64,000 nt of DNA from CAG-411 sp045124315 (GCA_045124315.1 JBGVLO010000070.1:1-64000); one strand, 5' to 3'; shown: positions 16,240-25,795, numbered from the stretch's first letter. Program-made: numbers and translations. The notes: a model not told the origin generated them from the sequence alone.

Positions 16240-16279
16240 GTGATGTTTGTAAACATGGTTAGTAAGGAGAGAAAAAGAT

Positions 16280-18118
16280 ATGTGTGGAATAGTAGGGTTT
16301 GTTGGAAAAAAACAAGCTGCACCTATATTGTTAGATGGATTATCAAAGCTAGAGTATCGTGGATATGATTCAGCAGGTCTGGCAGTTCGTAATAAAGATT
16401 CTAAGGTTGAGATGGTTAAGGCAAAAGGCCGTCTGAAAGTATTGGCAGAAAAGACGAATGACGGAAATGCCTTGGTTGGTTCCTGTGGTATTGGTCATAC
16501 GAGATGGGCGACTCACGGGGAACCTTCAGAAGTAAATTCCCATCCACATGTCAGTGACGATGGTAATGTTGTAGGAGTTCACAATGGTATTATTGAGAAC
16601 TACCAGGAATTGAAAGAAAAGTTAATGAGACATGGATATGAGTTCTACTCACAGACAGATACAGAGGTAGCGATAAAATTAGTAGATTATTATTACCATA
16701 AGTATGAAGGAACTCCAGTAGATGCATTGAATCATGCCATGGTTCGTATTCGCGGGTCCTATGCATTGGCTGTAATGTTTAAAGAGTACCCGGAAGAGAT
16801 TTATGTGGCAAGAAAAGATAGCCCTATGATTTTAGCAGTATCTGATGGAGAGTCCTATTTGGCATCGGATGTTCCTGCTATTTTGAAGTATGCAAAGAAT
16901 GTATATTATATTGGTAACATGGAGATTGGAAGACTTCGTGCAGGAGAGGTTACCTTCTATAACTTAGATGGTGATGAGATACAGAAAGAGTGTAAGGAGA
17001 TCACTTGGGATGCTGAGTCAGCTGAGAAGGCAGGTTATGAGCATTTCATGATGAAGGAGATCCATGAGCAGCCAAAGGCGGTGAAAGATACGTTAGGTTC
17101 TATCGTGAAAGACGGAAAGATTGATCTTTCTACAATGGAACTGACAGAGGAAGATATTAAGAAGATCAGCCAGATTTACGTTGTTGCATGTGGTTCTGCA
17201 TGGCATGTGGGTATGGCCACACAATATGTAATGGAAGATTTGGCCCGTATTCCGGTACGTGTGGAATTGGCATCGGAATTTCGATATCGTAAGCCTATTT
17301 TAGATCCCAATGGCTTGGTTGTGGTCATTAGTCAGTCAGGAGAGACTGCAGATAGTTTGGCAGCCCTTCGTGAAGCCAAAAACCAGGGACTTAAGACATT
17401 GGGTATTGTAAATGTAGTAGGTTCTTCCATTGCCAGAGAGGCAGACAGCGTATTCTATACGGTAGCAGGACCAGAGATTTCGGTTGCTACTACGAAAGCG
17501 TATAGTACCCAGTTGATTGCCGGATACGCATTGTCTTTAGAATTTGCAAAAGTTCGTGGCAAGATTACAGAAGAAGAATATACAAATTATATTGAAGAAA
17601 TGATGACCATACCGGACAAGATTGCTAAGATTTTGGAAGACAAGGAACGGTTACAGTGGTTCGCTTCTAAGTATGCAAATGCCAAAGATATTTTCTTTGT
17701 AGGTAGAGGAATCGACTATGCAATTTCCTTAGAGGGAAGTTTGAAGTTAAAAGAGATCAGTTACATTCACTCAGAAGCATATGCTGCAGGTGAGTTGAAA
17801 CATGGAACCATTAGTTTGATCGAAGATGGTACTCTTGTGATCGGTATTTTGACTCAGAGTGCTCTTTATGAGAAGACCATTAGCAATATGGTAGAGTGTA
17901 AGAGCCGTGGTGCATATTTGATGGGAATTACTACATATGGTAATTATAATATTGAGGATACCGCAGAGTTTGTAAGCTATATTCCTAAGGTTGATGTACA
18001 TTTTGCCACAAGTCTTGCAGTTATTCCATTGCAGTTGTTGGCTTATTATGTGTCAGTTGCCAAAGGTTTAGATGTGGATAAGCCACGTAATCTTGCAAAG
18101 AGTGTTACGGTAGAGTAA
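16280..18118 (+). CDS. glmS: Glucosamine-fructose-6-phosphate aminotransferase (isomerising)
   Basis: A 612-aa protein of standard length. The N-terminal nucleophile Cys2 is in MCGIVGFVG, followed by the glutamine amidotransferase domain (GHTRWATHG, HNGIIENY). Two SIS domains follow, with ISQSGETADS and TTKAYSTQ, and the C-terminus ends KPRNLAKSVTVE as in the family. It makes glucosamine-6-phosphate for cell wall and UDP-GlcNAc, the precursor also of pseudaminic acid. AAGGAG precedes the ATG. No ribozyme control is seen, unlike in bacilli. A strong terminator follows at 18139-18170. Confidence 0.96.
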   Translation: MCGIVGFVGKKQAAPILLDGLSKLEYRGYDSAGLAVRNKDSKVEMVKAKGRLKVLAEKTNDGNALVGSCGIGHTRWATHGEPSEVNSHPHVSDDGNVVGVHNGIIENYQELKEKLMRHGYEFYSQTDTEVAIKLVDYYYHKYEGTPVDALNHAMVRIRGSYALAVMFKEYPEEIYVARKDSPMILAVSDGESYLASDVPAILKYAKNVYYIGNMEIGRLRAGEVTFYNLDGDEIQKECKEITWDAESAEKAGYEHFMMKEIHEQPKAVKDTLGSIVKDGKIDLSTMELTEEDIKKISQIYVVACGSAWHVGMATQYVMEDLARIPVRVELASEFRYRKPILDPNGLVVVISQSGETADSLAALREAKNQGLKTLGIVNVVGSSIAREADSVFYTVAGPEISVATTKAYSTQLIAGYALSLEFAKVRGKITEEEYTNYIEEMMTIPDKIAKILEDKERLQWFASKYANAKDIFFVGRGIDYAISLEGSLKLKEISYIHSEAYAAGELKHGTISLIEDGTLVIGILTQSALYEKTISNMVECKSRGAYLMGITTYGNYNIEDTAEFVSYIPKVDVHFATSLAVIPLQLLAYYVSVAKGLDVDKPRNLAKSVTVE

Positions 18119-18138
18119 TAGCGATAGTGTGACAGTTT

Positions 18139-18170
18139 AAAACCACTGGCAGGATTTTTGCCAGTGGTTT
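18139..18170 (+). terminator. glmS terminator
   Basis: AAACCACTGGCA pairs with TGCCAGTGGTTT. Confidence 0.8.
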
Positions 18171-18268
18171 GTTGTGTGCCAATGACCGAGTAAGATTGAA
18201 ACGACTTGGTTGCGGTTAGTAGTCCCTGTATATAGTGACAGGAGAGGGAAGGGTAAAGAGGTAGAAAA

Positions 18269-19159
18269 ATGAACTGGAAAAAAAGAGTAGCAAGATTATA
18301 CTTAGCAGCGCTTATGGGATCTTTATTGCCTGGTTGTGGAAAGGCACAAGTGGTAGAAAAAGAAGAAGTGGTGGATGATTCTTTTACACAATACAATGTA
18401 ATTGCCAATTCAGGTGGAAAGATTGGGGAGTATACATTGACCAATTCTATTGAGGCATTGGATGCATCCTATGAAAAGGGAATTCGCCTGTTCGATGTGG
18501 ACTTTTTATTTACAGCTGATGATGTTTTGATCTTGCGTCACGATTGGGATCAGACTGATTTTGGGCAGAAGAAGGTTGCTTCTTTGTTGGGGCAGGAGTA
18601 TGAAAAAGATACCTATGGCGAAAGTGTCATCGATTCCTCTTTGTTACCAAAATACAAAACCTTACAAAAGCAAAAGGTGTATGGAAAGTTTGATACCTAT
18701 ACAGTAGAAGATTTAGCAGATTGGATGGCGGAACATAAGGATGCCTATATTTTGTGTGATGCGAGACAGGAAACTGTATATGCATATCAGACCATTTATG
18801 AAGCCTGTAATCAGAAAGACCCTGAGTTGCTAAAGCAGATTGTAGTAGAGTGCAACAATAAGGAAGAGTTGGAGAATATTTTAGCAGTATATCCTTTTGA
18901 AAATATTTTAGTAAGAAAACTGGAAGGAAATGGAATTAGTTATAATGATATCATCAAAATGCATCGTGAATACAATGTGCGGGGAGCGATTTTGAGTACA
19001 GAACAACAGAATGAATTTAGTGTGAACAGAATGAAATCCAATGGAATGAAGATCTACTGGGATCAGGTGGATGATTTACAGAGCTATCAGGAGGAGTTTG
19101 AAAGAGACGGTGTAGTGAGTGACTCACTTGCAGAAGATGAATTAGTGGAGCAGGAATAA
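18269..19159 (+). CDS. GDPD-like lipoprotein lacking the catalytic histidine
   Basis: A 296-aa protein with a lipoprotein signal peptide (hydrophobic core, lipobox LLPGC at residues 19-23). The mature part resembles glycerophosphodiester phosphodiesterase: TNSIEALDASYEKGIR, FDVDFLFTADD and LILRHDW. The family's first catalytic motif HRG is here NSGG, and the usual ExD is DVD, so the active site looks altered. It may bind rather than cleave, or use a different chemistry. It lies between glmS and glf and ends 25 bases before the latter, so the two may be co-transcribed. Confident of the fold and the membrane anchoring; function unknown. Confidence 0.7.
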   Translation: MNWKKRVARLYLAALMGSLLPGCGKAQVVEKEEVVDDSFTQYNVIANSGGKIGEYTLTNSIEALDASYEKGIRLFDVDFLFTADDVLILRHDWDQTDFGQKKVASLLGQEYEKDTYGESVIDSSLLPKYKTLQKQKVYGKFDTYTVEDLADWMAEHKDAYILCDARQETVYAYQTIYEACNQKDPELLKQIVVECNNKEELENILAVYPFENILVRKLEGNGISYNDIIKMHREYNVRGAILSTEQQNEFSVNRMKSNGMKIYWDQVDDLQSYQEEFERDGVVSDSLAEDELVEQE

Positions 19160-19184
19160 TCACGGAATGGGAGAACAGAAAGTT

Positions 19185-20303
19185 ATGAAATACGATTATT
19201 TAGTAGTAGGTGCGGGACTGTACGGATCAATTTTCGCACATGAAGCCAGGAAAAAAGGAAAGTCTGTATTGGTAATTGACAAAAGGCCAAATATTGCGGG
19301 AAATGTGTATACAGAGGATATTGAGAAGATTCATGTACATAAGTATGGTGCACATATTTTTCACACCAATAATAAAAAGGTGTGGGAGTATATTACCCAG
19401 TTTGCGGAATTTAATCGATTTACCAATTCCCCAGTAGCGAACTATAAAGGCGAGTTGTATTCCTTGCCATTCAATATGTATACGTTTAACAAGATGTGGG
19501 GAGTGATCACGCCAGAAGAGGCTGCTGCGAAGATTGAACAGCAGAAGAAGGAAGCGGGGATTACAGAACCGACGAATTTAGAGGAACAGGCGATTTCCTT
19601 GGTAGGAAAAGATATTTATGAGAAGCTGATCAAGGGATACACCCAGAAACAATGGGGACGGAAATGTACCGATTTACCATCCTTTATTATTAAGCGTTTG
19701 CCGGTCCGTTTTACTTTTGATAACAATTATTTCAACGCACTGTATCAGGGAATTCCAATAGGTGGTTATACGAAAATGGTTGCCAATATTTTAGATGGAA
19801 TTGAAGTGCGTCTGGGAGAGGATTATCTGGCTAAGAAGGACGAATATGATGCAATGGCAGACAAGATTGTTTACACTGGACCAATCGATGCGTATTTTGC
19901 TTATAAATTAGGAACATTAGAGTATCGTTCGGTTCGGTTTGAGACAGAAGTGTTAGACCAGCCAAATTTCCAGGGAAATGCTGCAGTGAACTATACAGAT
20001 AGCGAAACACCATGGACTCGTATTATTGAGCATAAGTGGTTTGAGTTTGGTAAGGATGAGGAAGGTCAGGATATTCCAAAGACCGTAATCAGTCGTGAGT
20101 ATTCTTCTGAGTGGAAACTTGGAGATGAGCCATATTATCCGGTAAATGATGAGAAGAATGGTGCCTTGTATCAGGAATATAAGAAACTTGCAGATCAGGA
20201 GAAGAATGTAATCTTCGGTGGTCGTCTGGGTGAGTATAAGTATTATGACATGGATGCAGTAATTGCTTCTGTTTTGGATATGTGTGAAAAGGAATTATAC
20301 TAA
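19185..20303 (+). CDS. glf: UDP-galactopyranose mutase
   Basis: A 372-aa flavoenzyme that interconverts UDP-galactopyranose and UDP-galactofuranose for surface glycans. The FAD-binding start is YDYLVVGAGLYGSIFA; then come YGAHIFHTNNK, the conserved FTNSPVANYKGELYSLPFN, GYTQKQWG, and the C-terminal GRLGEYKYYDMD. The ATG at 19185 is preferred because GGGAG precedes it and the Rossmann start falls right after; an ATG at 19167 would add six residues. No other galactofuranose genes are nearby. Confidence 0.93.
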   Translation: MKYDYLVVGAGLYGSIFAHEARKKGKSVLVIDKRPNIAGNVYTEDIEKIHVHKYGAHIFHTNNKKVWEYITQFAEFNRFTNSPVANYKGELYSLPFNMYTFNKMWGVITPEEAAAKIEQQKKEAGITEPTNLEEQAISLVGKDIYEKLIKGYTQKQWGRKCTDLPSFIIKRLPVRFTFDNNYFNALYQGIPIGGYTKMVANILDGIEVRLGEDYLAKKDEYDAMADKIVYTGPIDAYFAYKLGTLEYRSVRFETEVLDQPNFQGNAAVNYTDSETPWTRIIEHKWFEFGKDEEGQDIPKTVISREYSSEWKLGDEPYYPVNDEKNGALYQEYKKLADQEKNVIFGGRLGEYKYYDMDAVIASVLDMCEKELY

Positions 20304-20311
20304 TTCCCTAG

Positions 20312-20349
20312 AAAGCTGCCAGGTGAATACAATTCACCGGCAGCTTTTT
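20312..20349 (+). terminator. glf terminator
   Basis: AAAGCTGCC and GGTGAAT pair with ATTCACC and GGCAGCTTTTT. Confidence 0.85.
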
Positions 20350-20497
20350 GTAATAGTTCATGAGAAAAGCTTGTATTTCCTATGAGAAATGGGTAAAATT
20401 AAGAATACGAGACGCAAAAAGAGTCAGATATGCGTTCCTGAATGTCTGCCAGATGGATGCACAGGCATTGATAGAATAAAAGGAAGAAGGAAGTGCC

Positions 20498-21220
20498 ATG
20501 TTAGAGTTAAAGAATGTGACATATATCGCGGAAGATGATACCACAAAAACAATTATTAAAGATTTAAATTTGACCATAGACGACAAGAAATTTATCGTGA
20601 TCACCGGACCAAATGGTGGAGGAAAATCTACTTTGGCAAAGTTGATCATGGGGGTGAAGAAGGTAACCAGTGGAAAGATCTATTTTAATGGAGAGGATAT
20701 TACAGATTGTAGTATTACCGAGAGAGCGAAGATGGGAATTAGTTTTGCATTTCAACAGCCTGTTCGTTTTAAGGGAATTAAGGTGCTGGATTTGATTCGC
20801 CTTGCTGCAGGAAAGTCCTTATCGGCATCCGAGGCATGTGAATATCTTTCACAAGTGGGATTATGTGCAAAAGAGTATATTAACCGTGAAGTGAATGACA
20901 GCCTGTCCGGCGGAGAATTAAAACGAATTGAAATCGCTTCTGTTCTGGCAAGAGGAACAGGGTTGTCTGTATTTGATGAGCCGGAGGCTGGTATTGATCT
21001 TTGGAGTTTTCAGAATTTGATACAGGTATTTGAACATATGCGACAGACCATTGATGGTTCCGTATTGATCATTTCTCATCAGGAGAGAATTATAGATATT
21101 GCAGATGAAATTGTAGTGATTCGGGATGGACAGGTAGCAGAGCAGGGCCGCAAGGAAGAAATCTTACCGAAGCTGTTAGGAACTTCAGATGCGCGTCAAA
21201 GTTGTGCAAAGTTATCGTAG
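20498..21220 (+). CDS. sufC: SufC, Fe-S cluster assembly ATPase
   Basis: A 240-aa ABC-type ATPase of the SUF system. Walker A is GPNGGGKST, the Q-loop FAFQQPVRFKG, the signature NDSLSGGELKRIE and Walker B GLSVFDEPEAGID with the H-loop ISHQ. It is followed 12 bases later by a short SufB-like gene, and no sufS, sufU or sufD is present. AAGGAAG precedes the ATG. It powers the SufB-type scaffold in the cytoplasm. Confidence 0.93.
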   Translation: MLELKNVTYIAEDDTTKTIIKDLNLTIDDKKFIVITGPNGGGKSTLAKLIMGVKKVTSGKIYFNGEDITDCSITERAKMGISFAFQQPVRFKGIKVLDLIRLAAGKSLSASEACEYLSQVGLCAKEYINREVNDSLSGGELKRIEIASVLARGTGLSVFDEPEAGIDLWSFQNLIQVFEHMRQTIDGSVLIISHQERIIDIADEIVVIRDGQVAEQGRKEEILPKLLGTSDARQSCAKLS

Positions 21221-21232
21221 GAGGTGCCGGGA

Positions 21233-22153
21233 ATGTTAGATGAGATTCAAAAGAGATTATTAGAAGAAGTAGCAGATTTACATGAAGTGCCTGCAGGTGC
21301 TTACAACATTCGTGCCAATGGCGCCTTGGATTCTAGAAATACTACGGCAAATATCGATATTATTTCCAAAGAGGATAAGAGTGGAATTGACATTAAGATC
21401 AAGGATAATACCAAGAAAGAGAGTGTACACATTCCCGTTGTGTTAAGTCAGAGTGGTCACAAAGAGATGGTGTACAATGACTTTTATGTTGGAGAGAATT
21501 GCGATGTTACTATCGTAGCAGGTTGTGGTATTCATAACTCTGGAGAACACGATTCCCAGCATGATGGAATTCATAGATTTTTTGTAGGAAAGAATTCCAA
21601 AGTGAAATATGTGGAGAAGCACTATGGTTCTGGAGAGGGAACTGGAAAACGAATTCTTAATCCAAGAACAGAAGTATATCAGGAAGCCAACAGTTATGTA
21701 GAGATGGAGATGGTACAGATTAAAGGTGTGGACTCTACCAATCGAACCAATTATGCGGAATTGGCAGATGGAGCTACCTTTATTGTGCACGAGAGATTGA
21801 TGACCCATGGACAGCAAGAGGCGGTTAGCCAGTACGAAGTGAAGTTGGATGGGACAGGTTCTAGCACAGATATCGTATCTCGTTCTGTGGCAAGAGACGG
21901 TTCCGTACAGACATTTGACGCCTGTATTTCTGGTAACGCAGAGTGTCATGGTCATGCAGAGTGTGATGCCATTATTATGGATAAGGCCCGGGTAATCGCT
22001 GTACCGAAGTTAGATGCCAATCATGTGGACGCTTCTTTGGTTCATGAAGCTGCTATTGGAAAGATTGCCGGAGAGCAGCTCATTAAGCTGATGACATTGG
22101 GATTGACAGAAGAAGAAGCAGAACAGTGGATTATCAATGGTTTCTTAAAGTAG
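21233..22153 (+). CDS. sufB: Short SufB/SufD-family scaffold protein
   Basis: A 306-aa member of the SufBD family, much shorter than the ~470-aa SufB of the full operon. It has GALDSRNT, VTIVAGCGIHN and the C-terminal core AECHGHAECDAIIMD and LVHEAAIGKIAGEQL typical of the beta-helix. The ATG at 21233 follows AGGAGG; the GTG at 21224 is inside that site. With SufC alone this is the two-gene arrangement described as the minimal SUF-like (SMS) system in anaerobes. It is expected to assemble Fe-S clusters with SufC as a SufB2C2-like complex. The cysteine desulfurase must be encoded elsewhere. Confidence 0.88.
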   Translation: MLDEIQKRLLEEVADLHEVPAGAYNIRANGALDSRNTTANIDIISKEDKSGIDIKIKDNTKKESVHIPVVLSQSGHKEMVYNDFYVGENCDVTIVAGCGIHNSGEHDSQHDGIHRFFVGKNSKVKYVEKHYGSGEGTGKRILNPRTEVYQEANSYVEMEMVQIKGVDSTNRTNYAELADGATFIVHERLMTHGQQEAVSQYEVKLDGTGSSTDIVSRSVARDGSVQTFDACISGNAECHGHAECDAIIMDKARVIAVPKLDANHVDASLVHEAAIGKIAGEQLIKLMTLGLTEEEAEQWIINGFLK

Positions 22154-22192
22154 TAACGAATAATAAATAGAAAAATGTATATGATAAGGACA

Positions 22193-22222
22193 GGTTGTAG
22201 GTAAAACAGTAAGCTTACAACC
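22193..22222 (+). terminator. Hairpin after sufB
   Basis: GGTTGTA pairs with TACAACC, followed by TTG-rich sequence. Weak as a terminator. Confidence 0.5.
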
Positions 22223-22250
22223 TTGTTCTATATAGAAGGAGGAGAAGGGT

Positions 22251-23768
22251 TTGAGTGAGATTTTTGAAAAACTAAGACCATATATGGAAAAAGCCATGGC
22301 ATATCAGGCAGCACTGACTCTGTTTGAGTGGGATCAGGAAACTTTGGCTCCTATGGGTGCGGAAGAATTGACGTCCAAGGTAGTGGGTGAATTATCGGAT
22401 TCCTATATGCAGGCTTTGGTAAACGAAGAGGTAGAGAAGTATCTAAAAAAAGTTTCCAGTGGAAAAGAGTGGGAGAAGCTCTCTTTTTTGGAGCAGGACA
22501 TGGTCACAGAGTGGAAACGCCTGTATGCCCAGTTAGAATGTATTCCGAAAGAGGAATACAAAGCGTACACAACCTTGACCTCCAGAGCTCCGGGCATATG
22601 GTCCAGAGCAAAGGAAAATGATAATTTTGCAGAGTTTATGCCCACTTTGGAGAAGATTGTGGAGTACAAGAGAAAGTTTGTAAAATATAGAAAGAAGGCT
22701 TCAAAAGAATTTGCAGGGTTATCGGATTATGATGTGTTATTGGACGAGTATGAACCTGGATTTACCGTTGAGGTTTTAGATGAATTTTTTGAGCAGATCA
22801 AGGAAGAACTGGTGCCTTTCCTAAAGGAAATCACAGAAAAATGTAAAAAAGTAGACAAGTCTTATAATTACAAAACGTATCCTTCAGAAAAACAGGAGGA
22901 GTTCTGCAGATGGATTTCCGGATATATGGGATTTGATTACAATCGTGGAGTTGTAGCACAAAGTGCACATCCATTTACTACGAATTTACACAATCATGAT
23001 GTGCGGATTACAAACCATTACTATGAAGACAATTTGGAGAGTGCAATCTTTTCCGCTATTCATGAAACGGGACATGCATTGTATGAGATGGGGGTGGCAG
23101 ATGAGTTGTCACTTACTATGTTAGGAACCGGAACCTCCATGGGAATGCATGAATCTCAGTCCCGTTTTTGGGAAAATGTTATGGGAAGAAGTCAGGAGTT
23201 CTGGAAACCGTGTTACGAGAAATTACAAAAGACCTTTCCAGAGCAGTTGCAGGATGTTTCTCTTGAACAGTTTATTTTAGGTGTGAATAAAATCGAACCG
23301 GGACTCATTCGTACCGAAGCGGATGAATTGTCCTATAGTTTGCATATTTTAGTTCGTTATGAATTGGAAAAACAATTGATCGAGGGAACCCTCCAGGTAA
23401 AAGATTTGGAGAATGCATGGGCAGATGCCTATGAAGAATATCTGGGTATCAGACCGAAACAGGCAGCAAAGGGTGTGCTTCAGGACATTCATTGGGCTTG
23501 TGGAGATTTTGGTTATTTCCCATCCTATGCCATTGGAACGGCAGTGGCAGCTCAGATTTACTATCATTTGAAGAAGACTATGGATTTAGAGCAGTATTTG
23601 AAAGATGGAAATCTCACTCCTATTCGGGAATACCTAAAGGAACATATTTACCAGTACGGAAAACAGAAAGATACCAATACATTGTTAAAGGAAATGACAG
23701 GGGAAGAATTTAAGGCGGATTACTATATTCAGTATTTGAAGGAAAAATATACGAAATTATATGCATGA
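22251..23768 (+). CDS. Carboxypeptidase Taq (M32 family metallopeptidase)
   Basis: A 505-aa cytoplasmic zinc carboxypeptidase of usual length. The TTG start follows AAGGAGGAGAAGG. ALTLFEWDQET near the N-terminus and the zinc motif HETGHALYEMG (residues about 270), with downstream ESQSRFWENVMGRS, HILVRYELEK and GYFPSYAIGTAVA, are hallmarks of M32. It trims basic or neutral C-terminal residues from peptides. The stop is TGA, which shows that TGA is a normal terminator in this genome. Confidence 0.93.
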   Translation: MSEIFEKLRPYMEKAMAYQAALTLFEWDQETLAPMGAEELTSKVVGELSDSYMQALVNEEVEKYLKKVSSGKEWEKLSFLEQDMVTEWKRLYAQLECIPKEEYKAYTTLTSRAPGIWSRAKENDNFAEFMPTLEKIVEYKRKFVKYRKKASKEFAGLSDYDVLLDEYEPGFTVEVLDEFFEQIKEELVPFLKEITEKCKKVDKSYNYKTYPSEKQEEFCRWISGYMGFDYNRGVVAQSAHPFTTNLHNHDVRITNHYYEDNLESAIFSAIHETGHALYEMGVADELSLTMLGTGTSMGMHESQSRFWENVMGRSQEFWKPCYEKLQKTFPEQLQDVSLEQFILGVNKIEPGLIRTEADELSYSLHILVRYELEKQLIEGTLQVKDLENAWADAYEEYLGIRPKQAAKGVLQDIHWACGDFGYFPSYAIGTAVAAQIYYHLKKTMDLEQYLKDGNLTPIREYLKEHIYQYGKQKDTNTLLKEMTGEEFKADYYIQYLKEKYTKLYA

Positions 23769-24097
23769 TACTAGGGTCAAAAGGTCTGACCCCACATGAG
23801 CTTGCTCAAATGTGGGTGAATGTCCTTGGGACCCGCCAAACATGAGTGGAAGTTCAGAGGGTGCGCCTGTATATATGCAACCTGTACGATTGCGCTTGCG
23901 GATAGAGTACATGTTGCATATATACAGGCATAGCCGATAACGGTATCATGAGAAAAATGTCCAGCCACTTTCTAAATTTTTTAGTCATTTTGTATATCTG
24001 GCATTTTTCGAATGGCACCCCCTGAACAGTATAACACTATACAAATGTTTGTAGAATTGCGGGAGCTGTTAGCAGCGTAGCAATTCGTAGGTATCAT
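23765..24097 (-). repeat. ATGATACC-family repeat split by an insertion
   Basis: Read on the minus strand, 24097-24049 matches the left half of the elements at 32413 and 38539 (ATGATACCTACGAATTGCTAC) and 23806-23765 matches the right half (CTCATGTGGGGTCAGAC...GTATCAT). About 240 bases separate the halves; they include the palindrome CCTGTATATATGCAAC/GTTGCATATATACAGG near 23867-23930. The first bases overlap the peptidase stop codon. No gene is seen in the gap. Confidence 0.65.
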
Positions 24098-24108
24098 TGG
24101 GGCAAGAT

Positions 24109-24882
24109 TTAAATTTTTGGGTTGGAACTTCCAATAGTATGTAAAATCGATGACAATTCACGAACCGGCACTTGTCCTGGGGCGGAAGCCTGCGACAGAG
24201 AACCAAAAGTCATGGCAGAGCCAAAGGTGGCACCACATAATCTTGATATGACACCAAGTTTTCCCATAGACATGGTGACAATGGGAACTTGTAGAGTCTT
24301 GGATGCAAGGTTTGTGGCATTCAGTAAGGTTAGTACATCGTCAGATGAATTTGGCATAACCGCTATTTTTGCTATATCTGCTCCAAGAGATTCCATTTTC
24401 TCAAGTCTTGTTACTATGTGGGACTGTTCAGGGGTTTTTTGAAAATCATGGTTGGAAAAGATAATCTTTACCCCTGCTTTATGAATGGTTTCGCAAAGGC
24501 TGAAAAGGAAATCCGTATCTTCTGTGGAGAAAAGTTCTAAGTCTATCAAATCTACAAATCCACTCTCTGCAATAGACTGGCATAAGTGAAAATACTCTTC
24601 CATTGGAAAATCCTGCTCTCCGCCTTCCTGTTTGGTTCGAAAAGTAGCAAGAATAGGTTTGTTGGAAATGGCAGATCGGATTTCTTTTGCAATAGCCAGC
24701 ATAGCATCCTCGTCATGAACACAATCCAGATAGTCCATTCTCCATTCTACAAGATCAATCTCCGGGATCAAAAGCTCATTGAGCTGTTTCAATGTTTCGT
24801 CTTTTGTATGTGCAACAAGAGGAGCACAGATTTTTGGGATACCCAATCCAAAGGTAACATTTTTTATGGTAAATTCTCTCAT
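24109..24882 (-). CDS. aroD: 3-dehydroquinate dehydratase, type I
   Basis: A 257-aa shikimate-pathway enzyme. The start at 24882 follows AGGAGG; the longer frame to 24957 lacks a signal. Catalytic residues are visible: the histidine in FSNHDFQKTP and the Schiff-base lysine in AKIAVMPNS. IVTMSMGKLGVISRL and ASAPGQVPV match the C-terminal barrel strands. The gene is alone, divergent from the PilZ gene, with no other aro genes in view. Confidence 0.93.
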   Translation of the reverse strand: MREFTIKNVTFGLGIPKICAPLVAHTKDETLKQLNELLIPEIDLVEWRMDYLDCVHDEDAMLAIAKEIRSAISNKPILATFRTKQEGGEQDFPMEEYFHLCQSIAESGFVDLIDLELFSTEDTDFLFSLCETIHKAGVKIIFSNHDFQKTPEQSHIVTRLEKMESLGADIAKIAVMPNSSDDVLTLLNATNLASKTLQVPIVTMSMGKLGVISRLCGATFGSAMTFGSLSQASAPGQVPVRELSSILHTIGSSNPKI

Positions 24883-25092
24883 GAGATACCTCCTACTATA
24901 ATAAGAATAATCGATTGTCCAATTGGGAACAGACATGCAGAAATATTGATTTTGCATGCCCTGATACTAACTATATCAAAAGAAACTAAGGAAAACAAGC
25001 TTGGAGAGGTTATTCTTTTGATTGAAAGAGCCGATGAATATTTTGAAGCGTTGGACATTTTAAAAAGTATTATAAAAGAGATGGGGGTTAAT

Positions 25093-25446
25093 ATGCAGGA
25101 GAAGAGAAGAGCAAAAAGATTTCCGGCAAATTTAGAATTAGAGATTTCACAGTTATTTCGACAGGATAATGTGAAGGCGGATGTATCAGCACCGATTGAA
25201 GTGGTTGATGTATCCAAGCTTGGTATTGGATTTAAGTCGAAGGCAGTATTGCCATTGGATTATTATTTCAATGCGAAGTTGGAGCTTGGTGGTAAGGACA
25301 AAGTGTTATTCTGTGTGGTTAAGATCATACGTATTGATTCAGACGGAGAGAGAAATATATACGGTTGTGAGTTTGTAGGAATGGCGCCAATCTTTGATTA
25401 TATATTTGATGATTATGCCAAGTCCTTAGAAGAGAAAATGGATTAG
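25093..25446 (+). CDS. PilZ domain protein
   Basis: A 117-aa protein beginning MQEKRRAKRFPANLE, where RRxxR is the cyclic-di-GMP binding signature of PilZ; the second motif is DVSKLGIGF (DxSxxG). It is a single-domain effector, likely sensing c-di-GMP and acting by protein contact. The ATG at 25093 follows GGGGG; the frame is open upstream to 24586 but that part overlaps aroD and its promoter. It fits a flagellated or formerly flagellated organism. Confidence 0.8.
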   Translation: MQEKRRAKRFPANLELEISQLFRQDNVKADVSAPIEVVDVSKLGIGFKSKAVLPLDYYFNAKLELGGKDKVLFCVVKIIRIDSDGERNIYGCEFVGMAPIFDYIFDDYAKSLEEKMD

Positions 25447-25463
25447 AAGATGGAGTAATAGAG

Positions 25464-25520
25464 AGGCTACCGAAGAAAGTTCTTAATTAAATTGTAAGGA
25501 CAGATTCGGTAGCTCTTTTT
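25464..25520 (+). terminator. Terminator after the PilZ gene
   Basis: GGCTACCGAA pairs with TTCGGTAGCT followed by TTTTTCT; the loop is about 30 bases. Confidence 0.7.
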
Positions 25521-25563
25521 CTACATAGGAAACTAATTGCTACGCAATACCGCGAACGCGCTA

Positions 25564-25583
25564 GAGTTTCGCAAGCGAAACTC
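25564..25583. repeat. Perfect 9-bp hairpin
   Basis: GAGTTTCGC-AA-GCGAAACTC, followed by TTTCTT. Confidence 0.6.
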
Positions 25584-25608
25584 TTTCTTAAATGGTGAAA
25601 TTTTCTAA

Positions 25609-25752
25609 TTGCTCAACAAAGGAGCGATTAGAATTGATATTCATCAAAAAGTTGAGAAAATAAGAGAATATGAGAGAAAAAATGAGCAAACGATTAGAAA
25701 AACAAAAAAATATGAGGAATTACAAGTTGATTTTGAAAAGGTAATTGACTAA
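25609..25752 (+). pseudogene. Short coding-like remnant before groES
   Basis: The frame reads GAIRIDIHQKVEKIREYERK and then KTKKYEELQVDFEKVID before TAA. It is charged and helical, looks like the C-terminus of a longer protein, and has no start signal. Origin not recognised; it could be a chance frame in AT-rich DNA. Confidence 0.3.
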
Positions 25753-25768
25753 TATATGTAGTAAAGAA

Positions 25769-25795
25769 TTAGCACTCAAAAGAAACGAGTGCTAA
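25769..25795 (+). promoter_or_regulatory. CIRCE operator (HrcA binding site)
   Basis: TTAGCACTC, exactly nine bases, GAGTGCTAA: a perfect CIRCE element 42 bases before groES. HrcA is expected to repress groESL here and to release it on heat shock. Confidence 0.97.

Noticed and set aside
16128..16279. glmS ribozyme in the glmS leader
   Set aside because: The conserved core sequences of the ribozyme are not visible; only a repeat-like hairpin is present.
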